Shown: positions 49,705 to 57,264 of the stretch, piece after piece
Numbering within the stretch: position 1 is the first letter of the stretch
Layout of the letters: each line of letters starts with the position of its first letter
DNA from: G965279355 sp965279355
Lineage (GTDB): Bacteria; Pseudomonadota; Alphaproteobacteria; CACIAM-22H2
NCBI GenBank assembly: GCA_965279355.1
Contig: OZ257155.1
Span: forward strand, 2,170,001-2,234,000
DNA: 64,000 bases
Reading direction: 5' to 3'
Translations under genes and position numbers: made by a program
The notes under the pieces: model-generated
The model's database searches: none
Seen by the model: only the letters and a program-made list of their open reading frames with translations
What the model was told of the DNA's origin: nothing

Positions 49705-49758
49705 GAGTAATTCCCCCTACGGAAAATGGGCAGCGAGCGCCGCCGTCAGGGGGATAGA

Positions 49759-49774
49759 GGCAATGGCCGTGCCA
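49759..49774 (-). promoter_or_regulatory. sigma-54 promoter of the biuret/BMP operon
   Basis: On the minus strand TGGCAC (49774-49769), 5-base spacer, TTGCC (49763-49759): the -24/-12 GG-N10-GC arrangement is exact and the extended -24 TGGCACG is complete. Predicted start near 49749, leader about 45 bases. I see no clear NtrC-type dyad upstream, though a binding site could lie within the 110 bases to the left of the PEP-carboxylase-like gene. Confidence 0.75.
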
Positions 49775-49886
49775 CAATTCGCAAGGCGCTGTTCACATGA
49801 ATTCGCGTATGCAATCGCGCTTTGGACGGTCAATAAGTGACCGGTTGCCTAAATGATGGACGCAGTCGTTACACCAAGCGTTAACG

Positions 49887-52800
49887 TCAGCCCACCGCAC
49901 CAATGTGATGCGTGATCGCGGCGGTGATCCGCCGCAGCAGCACGAAATTCGCGGCCATCGGCTCAAAGATGGTTTCGTGCTGGCGCTCGTAGGTCTGGCC
50001 CGCGCCAGCCATGTAGCTGGCGGGCTCGGCGAAATCGACGCCGGCCGTCTCCGACGAATCGCGACGCGGGAAGATTTCCCGCAGCAGGCCGACCGCCTCC
50101 TCGACATCGAGATGCAGGATCAGCTGGAAGACATCCTCGCGGCGCAGATCCCGGTGCGGCGTGAAGTTGGGGATATGTGTCGCCAGCAGATAGATACGAT
50201 GGATGACGGCGACGCGGAGCGCATGGAGAAGCGTCAGATCGTCGCGACCGCCCTGCGGCTTCGCCTCGGCGCCATTGAGCAGGTCCTTCAGGCGCAGATA
50301 GTCGCCCTGCAGACGGCGGAAGATCCGGGACAGCTGGCTGTGCAGGTTGTCGCGCTCGAGCTGCGCGCTGACGAGGCGGAGTTCCTCGCGGCGGGCGGGA
50401 TTACCGGCGCGGCCGGAGCGATTGAGCCACATCCCTGAGTCGAACAGGTCGACATAACCGCGCAGAACATCGGGATCGCTGAGCGTCACCGCCCGCTCGA
50501 CCAGGCCCAGCGCCCGGCAAAAGCGGGGCGAGTTCTGCAGCATGAAACGAAAGCGTTCGGGATTGCGCTGGGCCGCCCGGCCGAGCCCGGCGATCGTATT
50601 CGCGAGGAACCCCAGCTGCTGGAGGATGCCGTTATTGGAAATGGCGCGAATTTGGGACGGATGAAACAGCTCCTGCGGTCCCGCGCGCAATTCATGCTGC
50701 CGCTTCACCGGCCGCGAGCCTGAGCGATCCAGCATGTTGGGACCGAAGGCCGACAGCAGCGCGCCGTAGTCGCGGTCGGCGACGATCTGGCTGAACTCCT
50801 GCCGCACCACGGCGAAGAACTCGGACGCGAAATCCGGATCGGCATAGATCGGATCGTCGCTTTCGGCCGGCGGCGCCAGCGCCGTCTCGACGATCCGGCT
50901 TACCGATGCGAAGGCCAGCTCCGGCGAGAGGAAATGCAGGAACCCGTCGCCGCCCTGGAAGCTGCTCTCTTCCTTGACGGTCGCGCCTGTTGCCAGCAGC
51001 GCCGCGCGGCTGGTCGGCGGCGCCAGATACAGAAGCCGGTCGACCAGACTGCCGGGATGCGCGCCACGACCGACCGATTCACCATGCGTGTCGAACAGCA
51101 CGACCTGCACGCCGGTCAGCCCGTGCCGCTTCAGCACCGCCGCGATCTTGAAGCGCAGTCGCTCGATCCAGTAGGTCGCGGCCATCTGGCCGATATAGCG
51201 GCCGGAATCCGAATAGCCGAACTGCACGCAGAGCCGGCCCTGCTTTTCGATATAGGCGCGGAAATGCCTGGAGCGCAGCGCCTCGTCGATGACCGCGTCG
51301 CCATGCTCCAGCGCTTCCTCGGTTTCGAAGAGCGGCGAAATCTCGACCAGATGATCGACACCGAACAGGCGCGCGAAATAAAGTGCGACCAGCAAGGTGA
51401 ACGCCGTCTCGGTCTCGGCGATCAGGAACCGCACCGGCGTCTTGGCGTCGATGTGCTTCGCCAGCTGCGCGATCATCATGAACATGCGCTTGGCGGACGT
51501 CTTCTCGGCCAGCAGGGAACCGAGATTGACGCTGGCCGGCTCCACCGTATCAAGCAGCTCGTTCATCGCGTTCACGTAGGACCGGCGGCGGCTGGGATCG
51601 TCGGGCGATCCTTCCATGCCGAGCTGCTGCCGGATGGCGTTATGCAGCTGCGTCGAATTCAGGCGGAAATGGATATGCACCAGCGACAGGCCGTGGCTCG
51701 CCGTCGTCGCGCGCAGGATGACCAGCTGCAGGATCAGGTCCGGCTCTTCCGCCGCGTCGATGGCGCGGGTGAGCAGTTCGACGATGCGGTCGATATCCGT
51801 CAGCGCGTGATCGCGACCCGCCACCAGCCGGTCGGCGAAGATCCGCGCCGATTCCACCGAACCCGGCAGACCGTCGGCGACCTCGATCTGCATCTCCACC
51901 TGCTTGGCCGCCAGAGTCAGGATCGATTCCAGAAGCTCAATGGTCGAAACGGCTTTCGAGGATGCATAGACGCGACGCAGCGCCACGCAGTAGTCGCGGA
52001 TGCGCGCCAGCTGCGCCAGCTTGATGCGCAGCCGCAGGCGCAGCGTATCGGTCCAGCCGATGTCGGACCTTCCGTCATGGTCGAAGCCGACCCAGGACGC
52101 GATGGAGACCAGACGCGGCGACAGCGTCGTCCACTGCTTGGGATAGAAGCGCTGCGCCACCCGCAGCAGAACCCCGAAGACGCGCTCCAGAGCATCGCGC
52201 GCCTGCGCCGCCGCTTCGGTTGCCAGATTGAATTCGCTTTCCAGCGTGATCGTCTCGGGCGGGCGATGCCGCGCCTGGACGAGCGCCAGCTTCTCCGCGT
52301 CGCCGATCTCCGATGTCGCGAGCCGCGCCAGGGTCCGATACTGCGCATCGGGCATCGCGAAGGTCGGATGCGCGGTGAAGACGATCCCGAAATGCCAGAC
52401 CTCGACCCATTTCTGGAACTCGTCGAACGGCAGCACCGGTCCGTTCGCGTCCGGCTGGATGCGGCGGGTGAAGAGTTCGCTCAGGCGCTCTTCATTGGCG
52501 AGAAGAGATGTTTCACCGACGTAGGCGGCAAGGCGGCGCGCGCGGTCGATAAACGCATCCGCGGTGATATGGCGGACCAGCTCCTCCAGATCGGCTGGCG
52601 CGATTTCGCCGCGATCGACCAGCCGCGTGAATTCCAGCGCCATGCGCGAGATCGGGCTCGAGAACGGATCGGTGACGCCGCTCTGGCGGAAGCCGGCCAG
52701 CATCTCGCTGAACCAGTCATGCAGCGCCGGGATGCCGACAGCCGGGACGCCAAAGATCGGCGGATCGCCGACAAGGTCCGCGCCCCCTTCGCCTTGCAAC

Positions 52801-52892
52801 GGTGTGTGCAACGGTATGGCCGGGTTTACGCCCATTGAGGTCCGCTCATGCTGCAGTGCAGCAATGTAGGACGGAAACGGCTGATCCGCCAA
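49887..52892 (-). CDS. divergent phosphoenolpyruvate carboxylase-like protein
   Basis: 1001 residues, within the family's size range. Fold markers persist: FTAHPTF (about 172-178; FTAHPTE in true PEPC), WVGFDHDGRS, EISPLFETEEAL, GYSDSGRY (560-566) and SVGRGAHP (606-613). But the catalytic Lys of GYSDSAK is Arg565, and in the FHGRGG loop His and Arg are replaced by Asp601 and His603, keeping only the second Arg609. The conserved IPWIFAWTQ region is replaced by ISNNGILQQLG (about 751). Bicarbonate chemistry is therefore doubtful. Start is a TTG at 52892 with GGAAAGG close upstream; an ATG 57 bases downstream is an alternative. Confidence 0.72.
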   Translation of the reverse strand: MADQPFPSYIAALQHERTSMGVNPAIPLHTPLQGEGGADLVGDPPIFGVPAVGIPALHDWFSEMLAGFRQSGVTDPFSSPISRMALEFTRLVDRGEIAPADLEELVRHITADAFIDRARRLAAYVGETSLLANEERLSELFTRRIQPDANGPVLPFDEFQKWVEVWHFGIVFTAHPTFAMPDAQYRTLARLATSEIGDAEKLALVQARHRPPETITLESEFNLATEAAAQARDALERVFGVLLRVAQRFYPKQWTTLSPRLVSIASWVGFDHDGRSDIGWTDTLRLRLRIKLAQLARIRDYCVALRRVYASSKAVSTIELLESILTLAAKQVEMQIEVADGLPGSVESARIFADRLVAGRDHALTDIDRIVELLTRAIDAAEEPDLILQLVILRATTASHGLSLVHIHFRLNSTQLHNAIRQQLGMEGSPDDPSRRRSYVNAMNELLDTVEPASVNLGSLLAEKTSAKRMFMMIAQLAKHIDAKTPVRFLIAETETAFTLLVALYFARLFGVDHLVEISPLFETEEALEHGDAVIDEALRSRHFRAYIEKQGRLCVQFGYSDSGRYIGQMAATYWIERLRFKIAAVLKRHGLTGVQVVLFDTHGESVGRGAHPGSLVDRLLYLAPPTSRAALLATGATVKEESSFQGGDGFLHFLSPELAFASVSRIVETALAPPAESDDPIYADPDFASEFFAVVRQEFSQIVADRDYGALLSAFGPNMLDRSGSRPVKRQHELRAGPQELFHPSQIRAISNNGILQQLGFLANTIAGLGRAAQRNPERFRFMLQNSPRFCRALGLVERAVTLSDPDVLRGYVDLFDSGMWLNRSGRAGNPARREELRLVSAQLERDNLHSQLSRIFRRLQGDYLRLKDLLNGAEAKPQGGRDDLTLLHALRVAVIHRIYLLATHIPNFTPHRDLRREDVFQLILHLDVEEAVGLLREIFPRRDSSETAGVDFAEPASYMAGAGQTYERQHETIFEPMAANFVLLRRITAAITHHIGAVG

Positions 52893-53063
52893 GCCTTTCC
52901 AGACGCCGCCTTTCTGGCCGGTTCACCCGCGAAAATGCAGGGGACTGCCTAAATGGCATGCGTTGCCGGGAGAAGAAGGGCGGGCCACCCGGATCGCTTT
53001 GTCATCCCGGCGTGTGGAGGGGGCGCACGGATGCGCCTCACGCGGAAAGATTGCCCAATCCGA

Positions 53064-53078
53064 TGGCATAGACTTTGC
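53064..53078 (+). promoter_or_regulatory. candidate sigma-54 promoter of the FAD monooxygenase gene
   Basis: TGGCAT (53064-53069), 5-base spacer, TTGC (53075-53078): GG and GC have the required 10-base spacing. Predicted start near 53090 and GTG at 53112. It differs from consensus at the sixth -24 base (T for C). Confidence 0.6.
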
Positions 53079-53111
53079 GACCTTCGGTCCGATGAAAAGG
53101 ATGAACACAGC

Positions 53112-54347
53112 GTGCTGAGAGTGGTTTTGATTGGGGCGGGCGTTGCCGGGGGCGTTGTTGCCCGCGGGCTGCAGGCCATTCCGGATGTGCAGCTCACCAT
53201 CGTCGAGCAGGTCGGCAATGCCGATCATGCGACCGCCGGCAACGGCCTCAATATCGGCCCCAATGCGCTGAAGGCGCTCGACGCGGTGATTCCCGCGATG
53301 GCCGCCGAACTGCGGGCCGCCAGCCTGCCATGGACGCGCTGGAAGGCGGCGCTGGTCGGCGGGCTGCCGCTCTATCACATTCCGCTGAACGAGGTCGCCG
53401 ACCGCGACGGCATCCGCATCCGCTGGTCGGAGCTCTATCGCATCGCGCGGCAGCCCATCGCCGGATCGACCCTCTTCGATCACCGTTACGTCGGCTATCG
53501 CTACGAAGGCAACAAACTCAGCGTCGCGCTGGAGCACAGCGAGACCGGCGCCGCGCGCACGCTCGACAACATCGACCTGCTGATCGCCTGCGACGGTCGC
53601 TACTCGCGCCTGCGCGAACAGGCCATCGGCGTTCCCTCCATCCGCCATCTGCGGGTCGCCAATTTCCGGCTGCTGATCGACGACAACGGCAGCAGCGGCA
53701 TCGGCGACATGGAGCAGTGGTATAACGGACCCAATCGCCTGCTCGCCTTTCGCCTCGCCGATGGCCGCGTCTATCTCAGCGGCAACTTCCCGGTCGCACC
53801 CAGCGGCGAAATCGAAGACGACCAGAAAACCGCCGAGGCCCTGCGCCGCTTCTATCTGCCTGAGAGCGGACCCGTCGAAGAAACCGCGAAATTCCTGGTC
53901 GAGGCGAGTTGCGCGCAGACGGACGCGCTGCACTGGTCGCGGGCCCAGGAAATCCCAACCGAATTCCACGATCCGCGCGGCCATCTGCTGTTCATCGGCG
54001 ACAGCGCGCATGCCATGGCGCCGACCCTGGGCCAGGGCGCCACACAGGCCATCGAAGACGGCGGCGTCTTTGTCGCCCTGTTCCGTTCGCTGTTCGATAG
54101 CAAGAATTTCAGCGTAGCCGAACTAACGGCGCGCTATGACGCGCTGCGCCGCGAGCGCATCGAATTCGTGAAACGCCTGTCCTGGGATGCCAGCGACTCA
54201 CTGCTCGTCGGCGCCGACCCGGTCGCCACGAACCGTCCCAAAAACGGGGCGGAGTATCGCGCGAAGCTCACGCGGCTCTATCAGGACGTCTTGCCGGCCG
54301 ATCTCGCCGGCGCGACGGCGCCGCTCATGTCAGCCGGCAAAGCCTAG
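53112..54347 (+). CDS. FAD-dependent monooxygenase (salicylate hydroxylase-like)
   Basis: 411 residues of the single-component flavoprotein hydroxylase class: VLIGAGVAGGVVARGL (GxGxxG), DLLIACDGRYSRLRE (DG motif) and the GDSAHAMAPTLGQGATQAIEDGG GD motif that binds FAD. It inserts one oxygen into an aromatic or heteroaromatic ring with NAD(P)H. The GTG at 53112 has AAAGGA about 11 bases upstream. It reads from a sigma-54-type promoter and converges with the AllA-like gene, overlapping by 18 bp. Confidence 0.87.
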   Translation: MLRVVLIGAGVAGGVVARGLQAIPDVQLTIVEQVGNADHATAGNGLNIGPNALKALDAVIPAMAAELRAASLPWTRWKAALVGGLPLYHIPLNEVADRDGIRIRWSELYRIARQPIAGSTLFDHRYVGYRYEGNKLSVALEHSETGAARTLDNIDLLIACDGRYSRLREQAIGVPSIRHLRVANFRLLIDDNGSSGIGDMEQWYNGPNRLLAFRLADGRVYLSGNFPVAPSGEIEDDQKTAEALRRFYLPESGPVEETAKFLVEASCAQTDALHWSRAQEIPTEFHDPRGHLLFIGDSAHAMAPTLGQGATQAIEDGGVFVALFRSLFDSKNFSVAELTARYDALRRERIEFVKRLSWDASDSLLVGADPVATNRPKNGAEYRAKLTRLYQDVLPADLAGATAPLMSAGKA

Positions 54348-54854
54348 CTCGACGCCATGCAGACGATCGAGCCGCACCGAGAAATGATCGACCTTGTTGG
54401 TGTCGGCCAGTTCCAGATTGAAGAAATCGGCGCGCGGCCCGTCGAAATACGGGCCGGCGTGCCAGGTGCTGCGATGCAGCTTCACGCCGACATCGCCGGG
54501 AATGCGGAAGCCGACGATCTTGTCGAGTTCCGGTTCGCCCTTGGGATTGTCGGGATCGTTGGGCGGCGCCACCGCCAGCAGCCACGGCTTGCCACCGACC
54601 GACGCCAGGCACTGCGTCACGCTGAGATGACGCGTGATGACGCGGAAGGTCGAGGGGCGGGCCTTCAGGGACAGGATATAGAAGCGGGGAATACCGCGGA
54701 ATTCGAGCTGCGCGTCGTCGGAGCCGAACGGCTTGCCGTCCTCGCTGGCCGCGATGACCTGCCCGAAGGGCGCAAAGGCCGCCGGGGTGAGCGTCTGCAC
54801 CGGCAGCGTGATGCCGCGCAGGTCGCCGATCGTCGTATCCGCTGTGTCAGCCAT
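54330..54854 (-). CDS. ureidoglycolate lyase-like protein (AllA family)
   Basis: 174 residues. The pattern LTPAAFAPFGQVI, TRHLSVTQCLASVGGKPW, GVKLHRSTWHAGPYF and DFFNLELAD agrees with the cupin-fold AllA family (HR-WH motif). E. coli AllA converts ureidoglycolate to glyoxylate and urea. The substrate here could be a related ureido compound. The ATG at 54854 has GGAGGAAAAAACG just before; an ATG 15 bases upstream is less suited. It is isolated on the minus strand among plus-strand catabolic genes and has a weak sigma-54-like sequence upstream. Confidence 0.75.
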   Translation of the reverse strand: MADTADTTIGDLRGITLPVQTLTPAAFAPFGQVIAASEDGKPFGSDDAQLEFRGIPRFYILSLKARPSTFRVITRHLSVTQCLASVGGKPWLLAVAPPNDPDNPKGEPELDKIVGFRIPGDVGVKLHRSTWHAGPYFDGPRADFFNLELADTNKVDHFSVRLDRLHGVELGFAG

Positions 54855-54896
54855 CGTTTTTTCCTCCATCGCGCCGCGTTCCGGCCGCGATACCTC

Positions 54897-54911
54897 GCAA
54901 AATACGGACCA
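54897..54911 (-). promoter_or_regulatory. weak sigma-54-like element upstream of the AllA-like gene
   Basis: On the minus strand TGGTCC (54911-54906), 5-base spacer, TTGC (54900-54897). Spacing is right but the -24 has two mismatches. It lies 43 bases upstream of the ATG at 54854 and might be fortuitous. Confidence 0.3.
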
Positions 54912-54934
54912 GTTCCACAGACAAGGTAGCAGCC

Positions 54935-55471
54935 ATGCACGCGCCCGCCCAGCCGGCTCCTTATGCCAGGCTCTTCGTCGATGGCCTCAAGGAGGCCAAG
55001 ATCTCAGTAGTCGCGGCCCTGCCGGATTCCAAGCTGATCAGCGCCTTCCGCGCCTGCGCCGCGGAGCCCTCAATCCGCTACGTGACGGTCAGCAACGAGG
55101 CGGAGCTGCCCGGCATCGTCGCGGGCGCCTATCTCGGCGGCGCCAAGGCGATCATGCTGATGGAAAATTCCGGGCTGCGGCAGGCCTGCGAGTCCATCGT
55201 GCGCTTCGCCTATTGCCACAACATGCCGATGGTCATGGTGATGAGTTATCGCGGCGAACTCGGCGAGCCCAACTGGTGGGGCCATAACCACGCCGAGGTG
55301 ATGGAGCCGCTGCTGCAGGCACTGCGCATCCGCTATTTCTTCGTCAACAAACTGGGCGAGATCAAATCCAGCCTGCGCAAAGCGCTCGTTCACGCCGATT
55401 CCAGCCAGTGGCCCGTGGCACTGATCTTCGAAGGAGAATGCCTCGATGGCTTCAAACATGAAAAGGATTGA
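54935..55471 (+). CDS. ThDP-dependent decarboxylase, alpha (PYR) subunit (ComD-like)
   Basis: 178 residues forming the pyrimidine-binding half of a ThDP enzyme: VAALPDSKLISAFRACAAEP, VTVSNEAELPGIVAGAYLGG (with the conserved Glu that activates thiamine) and MLMENSGLRQACESIVRF. It is like the alpha subunit of sulfopyruvate or phosphonopyruvate decarboxylase. It pairs with the product of the next gene, whose start overlaps by 26 bp. The alpha-keto acid substrate is unknown. Confidence 0.82.
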   Translation: MHAPAQPAPYARLFVDGLKEAKISVVAALPDSKLISAFRACAAEPSIRYVTVSNEAELPGIVAGAYLGGAKAIMLMENSGLRQACESIVRFAYCHNMPMVMVMSYRGELGEPNWWGHNHAEVMEPLLQALRIRYFFVNKLGEIKSSLRKALVHADSSQWPVALIFEGECLDGFKHEKD

Positions 55472-56066
55472 TGTGATCGAGCGGATTGCCGCGATCACGA
55501 CCAAAGACGATCTGTTTGTCACCTCGATCGGCGCCACGCTCGACGACTGGTGGAATTACAAACACGCCGACAATACGTTCTTCACCACGGTCCTGGGCTC
55601 GGTAACGACCACGGCGCTGGGTCTTGCCATCGCCCTGCCGCATCGCCGCATCATCACGCTGGAAAGCGACGGGTCGGTGCTGATGAACACCGGATCGATG
55701 TGCACCCTGGGAAACGAGCTTCCGCCGAACCTGACAGTCGTCGTCATGGATAACGGCATGTATGAAAGCATTGGCGCGCCGCCGACCCTCACCTCACGCC
55801 GCACGGACCTCGCCCGCATGGCCGAGGGCGCGGGCTGCATCAATACGGCAACCGTCAGCGATCCCGAAAGCTTCAGCGAACAGTTCGGCCGCATGCTGGG
55901 CGACCGGGAGATGGGCTATCTCGTCGCCAAGATCGCGCCCGGCGCGCATCCGTGGAAACCGGAAGAGCGCAAGCCGACCGACGGGACCGAGGATAAATAC
56001 CGGTTCCTGCGCTACGTCGAGCAGCTTGAGGGGATCCGGATTCATCTTGCGCCCAGAGCGCACTGA
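55446..56066 (+). CDS. ThDP-dependent decarboxylase, beta (PP) subunit (ComE-like)
   Basis: 206 residues carrying the diphosphate-binding half: GSVTTTALGLAIALPHR, then ESDGSVLMNTGSMCTLG...VVVMDN, the GDG-x-N-like motif (here SDG and Asn) that holds Mg-ThDP, and NGMYESIGAPPT. With the alpha subunit it would decarboxylate an alpha-keto acid. GAAGGAG lies 9 bases upstream of the ATG. Translationally linked to the alpha gene. Followed by a palindromic repeat. Confidence 0.82.
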   Translation: MASNMKRIDVIERIAAITTKDDLFVTSIGATLDDWWNYKHADNTFFTTVLGSVTTTALGLAIALPHRRIITLESDGSVLMNTGSMCTLGNELPPNLTVVVMDNGMYESIGAPPTLTSRRTDLARMAEGAGCINTATVSDPESFSEQFGRMLGDREMGYLVAKIAPGAHPWKPEERKPTDGTEDKYRFLRYVEQLEGIRIHLAPRAH

Positions 56067-56200
56067 GGCCCCTCACCCGGCGCTTCGCGCCGACCTCTCC
56101 CACAAGGGGAGAGGTGAGAAAAAGAACGGGCTTTGAATTCCCCTCTCCCCATGCGGGAGAGGGAAGCGGGCGAGAGCGAGCGGATGAGGGGTCGTGAGAA
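56064..56200. repeat. imperfect palindromic repeat (CCCCTCACCC family)
   Basis: GGCCCCTCACCCGGCGCTTCGCGCC at the left, GCGGATGAGGGGTCGTGAG at the right, with internal CTCTCCCACAAGGGGAGAGGTGAG and CCCTCTCCCCATGCGGGAGAGGG hairpins. It separates the convergent ThDP and PuuE-like genes. Confidence 0.78.
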
Positions 56201-56217
56201 CGAGCCGTCGCGACCGC

Positions 56218-57129
56218 TTACAGCTTCGGCGGATGGGTCACCGCCCAATGCTTCGCTATCTCCGCGCGGCTGGTGAACCACACCTTGTCCATGCCGCCGA
56301 CATAATCGATGAAACGTTCGATGCCGGTCGAGCGCGCCGCATGGCCTGAGATGCGGTTGTGGAGACTGACCGTCATCATCTTGGGATGCTCCGCGCCCTC
56401 GCGATAGAGCACGTCGAATCCGTCCTTCAGGTAGCTGAAGAAATCGCTGCCGGTGTTGATCCAGCCGCGCACGAAGCGGTTGTCGTTGTGGCTGAAGGTG
56501 TGCGGCACGATGAGATGCGCCTTGCCGCCGACATCCATCCAGTAGGGCAGGTCGTCGGCGTACGAGTTGCTGTCATAGATAAAGCCACCCTCCTCCACAA
56601 GCAGCCGGCGCGTGTTGAGGCTGGGCGCGTAGCGGCAGTACCAGCCCAGCGGCCGGGAACCGGTGGTGCGGGTGATCGAGGCGACCGCCTTCTTGATCTG
56701 CGCGCGCTCCTCGTCCTCCGCCAGCTCCCAATGCTTGGTGAAGCGCCAGCCATGGCAGCAGACGTCCCACTTCGCGTCCTTGATCGCTGAGGCCGCCTCA
56801 AGATTGCGTTCCAGCGACAGCGCGCAGCCATAAATGGTCAGCGGCAGTTGACGCTTCCGGAACATGTCGTGGAGGCGCCAGAAACCGGCGCGGCTGCCGT
56901 ATTCGAACATGCTCTCGGCGCCAAGGTCGCGGACCTTCATGCCGGTCTCGTTGCCGCCGGCGTCGGTCAGCGCGGCTTCGGATTGCGCCTCGCCGTCGAG
57001 GACGTTCTGCTCCGACCCCTCCTCGAAATTGGCGACCACGTTCACGGCGATCCGGGCGCCGCCGGGCCATTGGGGATCGGGCAGATTGCGGCCGTAGCCG
57101 ACGAAATCGCGTGTCAGGTCTTTTTGCAT
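56218..57129 (-). CDS. polysaccharide deacetylase-fold amidohydrolase, PuuE/allantoinase-like
   Basis: 303 residues of the NodB-like (CE4) fold: RIAVNVVANFEEGSE early, FWRLHDMFRKRQLPLTIYGCALSLERN, WDVCCHGWRF (metal His), LGWYCRYAPSLNTRRLLVEEGG, and YDSNSYADDLPYWMDV. The PuuE subfamily includes allantoinase and related cyclic-amide hydrolases, which fits with the neighbouring AllA-like protein, though the true substrate may differ. It is divergent from the 2OG oxygenase operon. A terminator-like hairpin lies in its upstream region. Confidence 0.8.
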   Translation of the reverse strand: MQKDLTRDFVGYGRNLPDPQWPGGARIAVNVVANFEEGSEQNVLDGEAQSEAALTDAGGNETGMKVRDLGAESMFEYGSRAGFWRLHDMFRKRQLPLTIYGCALSLERNLEAASAIKDAKWDVCCHGWRFTKHWELAEDEERAQIKKAVASITRTTGSRPLGWYCRYAPSLNTRRLLVEEGGFIYDSNSYADDLPYWMDVGGKAHLIVPHTFSHNDNRFVRGWINTGSDFFSYLKDGFDVLYREGAEHPKMMTVSLHNRISGHAARSTGIERFIDYVGGMDKVWFTSRAEIAKHWAVTHPPKL

Positions 57130-57184
57130 GCCGGGTTGTCCTTGTTCGCACAGTCCAGTGACTGCAAATCCTTGTGCTGCCTTG

Positions 57185-57205
57185 CAAAAACCCCGCCGAA
57201 GCGGG
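57185..57205 (-). terminator. terminator-like hairpin in the leader of the PuuE-like gene
   Basis: On the minus strand CCCGC (57205-57201), TTCG loop, GCGGG (57196-57192), then GTTTTT (57191-57186). It lies 55 bases before the ATG at 57129 in the gene's direction. It could attenuate the gene or block read-through. The same bases also form a weak sigma-54-like GG-N10-GC match. Confidence 0.4.
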
Positions 57206-57211
57206 TGTCGA

Positions 57212-57226
57212 TGGCATGAGTATTGC
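57212..57226 (+). promoter_or_regulatory. candidate sigma-54 promoter of the 2OG oxygenase/molybdenum hydroxylase operon
   Basis: TGGCAT (57212-57217), 5-base spacer, TTGC (57223-57226), with correct GG-N10-GC spacing. Predicted start near 57238, about 27 bases before the GTG at 57265. It has the same T in place of the last C of TGGCAC as the element at 53064. Confidence 0.62.
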
Positions 57227-57264
57227 GACTATTTCCGCCGAAACCAATGCCGGAAGGAGACGCC

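Noticed and set aside
50934..52838. 634-residue plus-strand frame opposite the PEPC-like gene
   Set aside because: Antisense shadow; the minus-strand frame carries recognisable PEPC motifs.
52953..52967. TGGCATGCGTTGCC as another sigma-54 promoter
   Set aside because: GG and GC are 8 rather than 10 bases apart, which sigma-54 does not tolerate.
54897..54911. Confident sigma-54 promoter for the AllA-like gene
   Set aside because: Spacing fits, but TGGTCC is two changes from TGGCAC; kept only as a weak feature.
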